From Bacteroidales bacterium (GTDB taxonomy: Bacteria; Bacteroidota; Bacteroidia; Bacteroidales; NBLH01), in contig JARGGF010000355.1 in the NCBI GenBank assembly GCA_029210905.1, positions 1 to 5,757 of the forward strand: a stretch of DNA of 5,757 nt. The letters run 5' to 3'. How positions within the stretch are numbered: the stretch's first letter is position 1; each line of letters starts with the position of its first letter. Under the pieces are notes generated by a model. It saw only the letters and a list, made by a program, of their open reading frames with translations. It searched no databases and was not told where the DNA came from. The translations under genes were made by a program, and so were the position numbers. Below, in pieces: positions 4,948-5,757 of this stretch.

Positions 4948-5667
4948 ATGAAAAAACTAATGATTTTAATGTTATGTATCGGTTTTGCAATGGCAGTAAA
5001 TGCACAGGAAGAAACAGAAACCATTAAACAAAGTGCAGGTGATAAAAACCTTGAACTGCAATTTGATCCGGGAGCAATTTTTAATGCTTCAAAAGGATAC
5101 AATTTCTTAAGCAATGGTGCCGGAATCCGTTTTCGTTATTTTAAATCAGAAACTATTGCATATCGTTTAAATGTAAATATTAACTACTCAAATACAAGTA
5201 CAATTACACAGGAAGCTGACGATGCATTGAACCTTCTTGAATTAAAAGATAAAAATTCTTTTCTAGGTATTACTTTAAGTCCCGGAATTGAAAAGCATTT
5301 TGCCGGCACCAAAAGGTTATCTCCCTATATCGGAGGACAAGTATCAGTAGGCTACAGAACCAGCACAGAAAAAGAGGAATATCAGGACGTTCAGGAAAAG
5401 TATGTTTACAAAACAAAAAATGGAAATTTTGGAGATGGATTAAATATTGGTCTGGCTGCCTTGGCTGGTGCTGATTTTTATTTTGCCCCCAAATTATATT
5501 TAGGCGTTGAACTAAGTTATGGAATCAATTATTTTAAGGCTGCTAAAACTAAAATTACTGATTCAGCCCCAAATACCCAAGATGTAGAATCAACCATAGG
5601 AAATACAAACAGTTTGTCCTTTCAACCCAGTGCAATGGGGATATTTAGGTTAGGTTTTTTATTCTAG
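4948..5667 (+). CDS. Outer membrane beta-barrel protein
   Basis: The 239-residue product starts with a signal peptide: KK, a hydrophobic core at 4-17, and likely cleavage VNA|QEE after residue 19. The mature part shows alternating polar and hydrophobic strands with aromatic residues at strand ends, as in small OMPs. Examples are LELQFDPGAIFNA (35-47), AGIRFRYFK (58-66), YRLNVNINYSN (72-82), SFLGITLSPGIEKHF (104-118), LSPYIGGQVSVGYRT (123-137), LNIGLAALAGADFYFAP (165-181), LYLGVELSYGINYF (183-196) and a final strand MGIFRLGFLF ending in Phe. About eight strands are plausible. Long polar loops fall at 83-103, 138-160 and 197-222. The terminal aromatic residue is the usual BAM recognition signal. 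It fits the general OMP_b-brl family common in Bacteroidota, with unknown cargo or ligand. Other small-barrel families are possible. Confidence 0.85.
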   Translation: MKKLMILMLCIGFAMAVNAQEETETIKQSAGDKNLELQFDPGAIFNASKGYNFLSNGAGIRFRYFKSETIAYRLNVNINYSNTSTITQEADDALNLLELKDKNSFLGITLSPGIEKHFAGTKRLSPYIGGQVSVGYRTSTEKEEYQDVQEKYVYKTKNGNFGDGLNIGLAALAGADFYFAPKLYLGVELSYGINYFKAAKTKITDSAPNTQDVESTIGNTNSLSFQPSAMGIFRLGFLF

Positions 5668-5709
5668 AAAAACTAGTATTTAATACCTACAAGCATAAAA
5701 ATATTACAT

Positions 5710-5757
5710 GAGGCTGTTTAAAAAGACAAAGAGGTCTGATTTATCAGCCTCTTTTTT
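5710..5757 (+). terminator. Terminator with two alternative hairpins
   Basis: AAAGAGG (5728-5734), a bulged T, and CTGA (5736-5739) pair with TCAG (5744-5747) and CCTCTTT (5748-5754) around a 4-base loop. The structure runs into a T tract (5752-5757, at the window edge). This should terminate the beta-barrel gene transcript 60-90 bases after its stop. An upstream GAGGCTG (5710-5716) can instead pair with CAGCCTC (5745-5751), competing for the same arm. The T tract may continue past the window. Confidence 0.7.

Noticed and set aside
4842..5027. Plus-strand open frame of 61 codons before the beta-barrel gene
   Set aside because: It runs through the promoter and into the beta-barrel gene in another frame, with no recognisable motif.
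4929..5114. Minus-strand open frame of 61 codons
   Set aside because: It is antisense to the signal-peptide region of the beta-barrel gene; composition suggests a shadow.

Overview
This is a low-GC, gene-dense stretch that looks like a Bacteroidota chromosome, most likely a marine or sediment member; I cannot place it lower than phylum. The evidence is the A-rich leaders with little Shine-Dalgarno signal, signal peptides that end before Gln (FA|QDD, NA|QEE), and a promoter upstream of the last gene matching the Bacteroidota form TTG-N19-TAnnTTTG. All nine genes lie on the + strand. I see no tRNA, rRNA, CRISPR array, complete mobile element or prophage gene.

Left block (47-1682): a CoA-binding-fold protein; a close relative of the 2'-deoxynucleoside 5'-phosphate N-hydrolase DNPH1/Rcl; a YwbE-family small protein; and a four-helix YrdB-type membrane protein. 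Gaps shrink from 75 to 44 to 22 bases, so at least the last three could be co-transcribed. The block ends at a clear hairpin plus T-tract terminator. A 15-bp dyad sits just before the hydrolase gene.

Middle block (1685-3380): a class I SAM-dependent methyltransferase, preceded by a TATATTTG -7 element only a few bases past the terminator. It is followed at 19 and 36 bases by two unrecognised proteins, one with a hydrophobic N-terminus and one with a clear signal peptide. A weak hairpin separates these two.

Right block (3621-5757): a seven-bladed lactonase (6-phosphogluconolactonase family) with a lipoprotein-type signal, so probably outside the cytoplasm. Then comes an outer-membrane beta-barrel protein with its own well-matched promoter, and a terminator-like structure at the end of the window that can fold in two exclusive ways.

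There is no obvious novel multi-gene system. The most informative items are the bacterial DNPH1 homologue (catalytic residues conserved, one phosphate-pocket position changed), the palindrome in front of it, the two unknown envelope proteins next to the methyltransferase, and the unusual end hairpins. No gene-free stretch exceeds about 240 bases.
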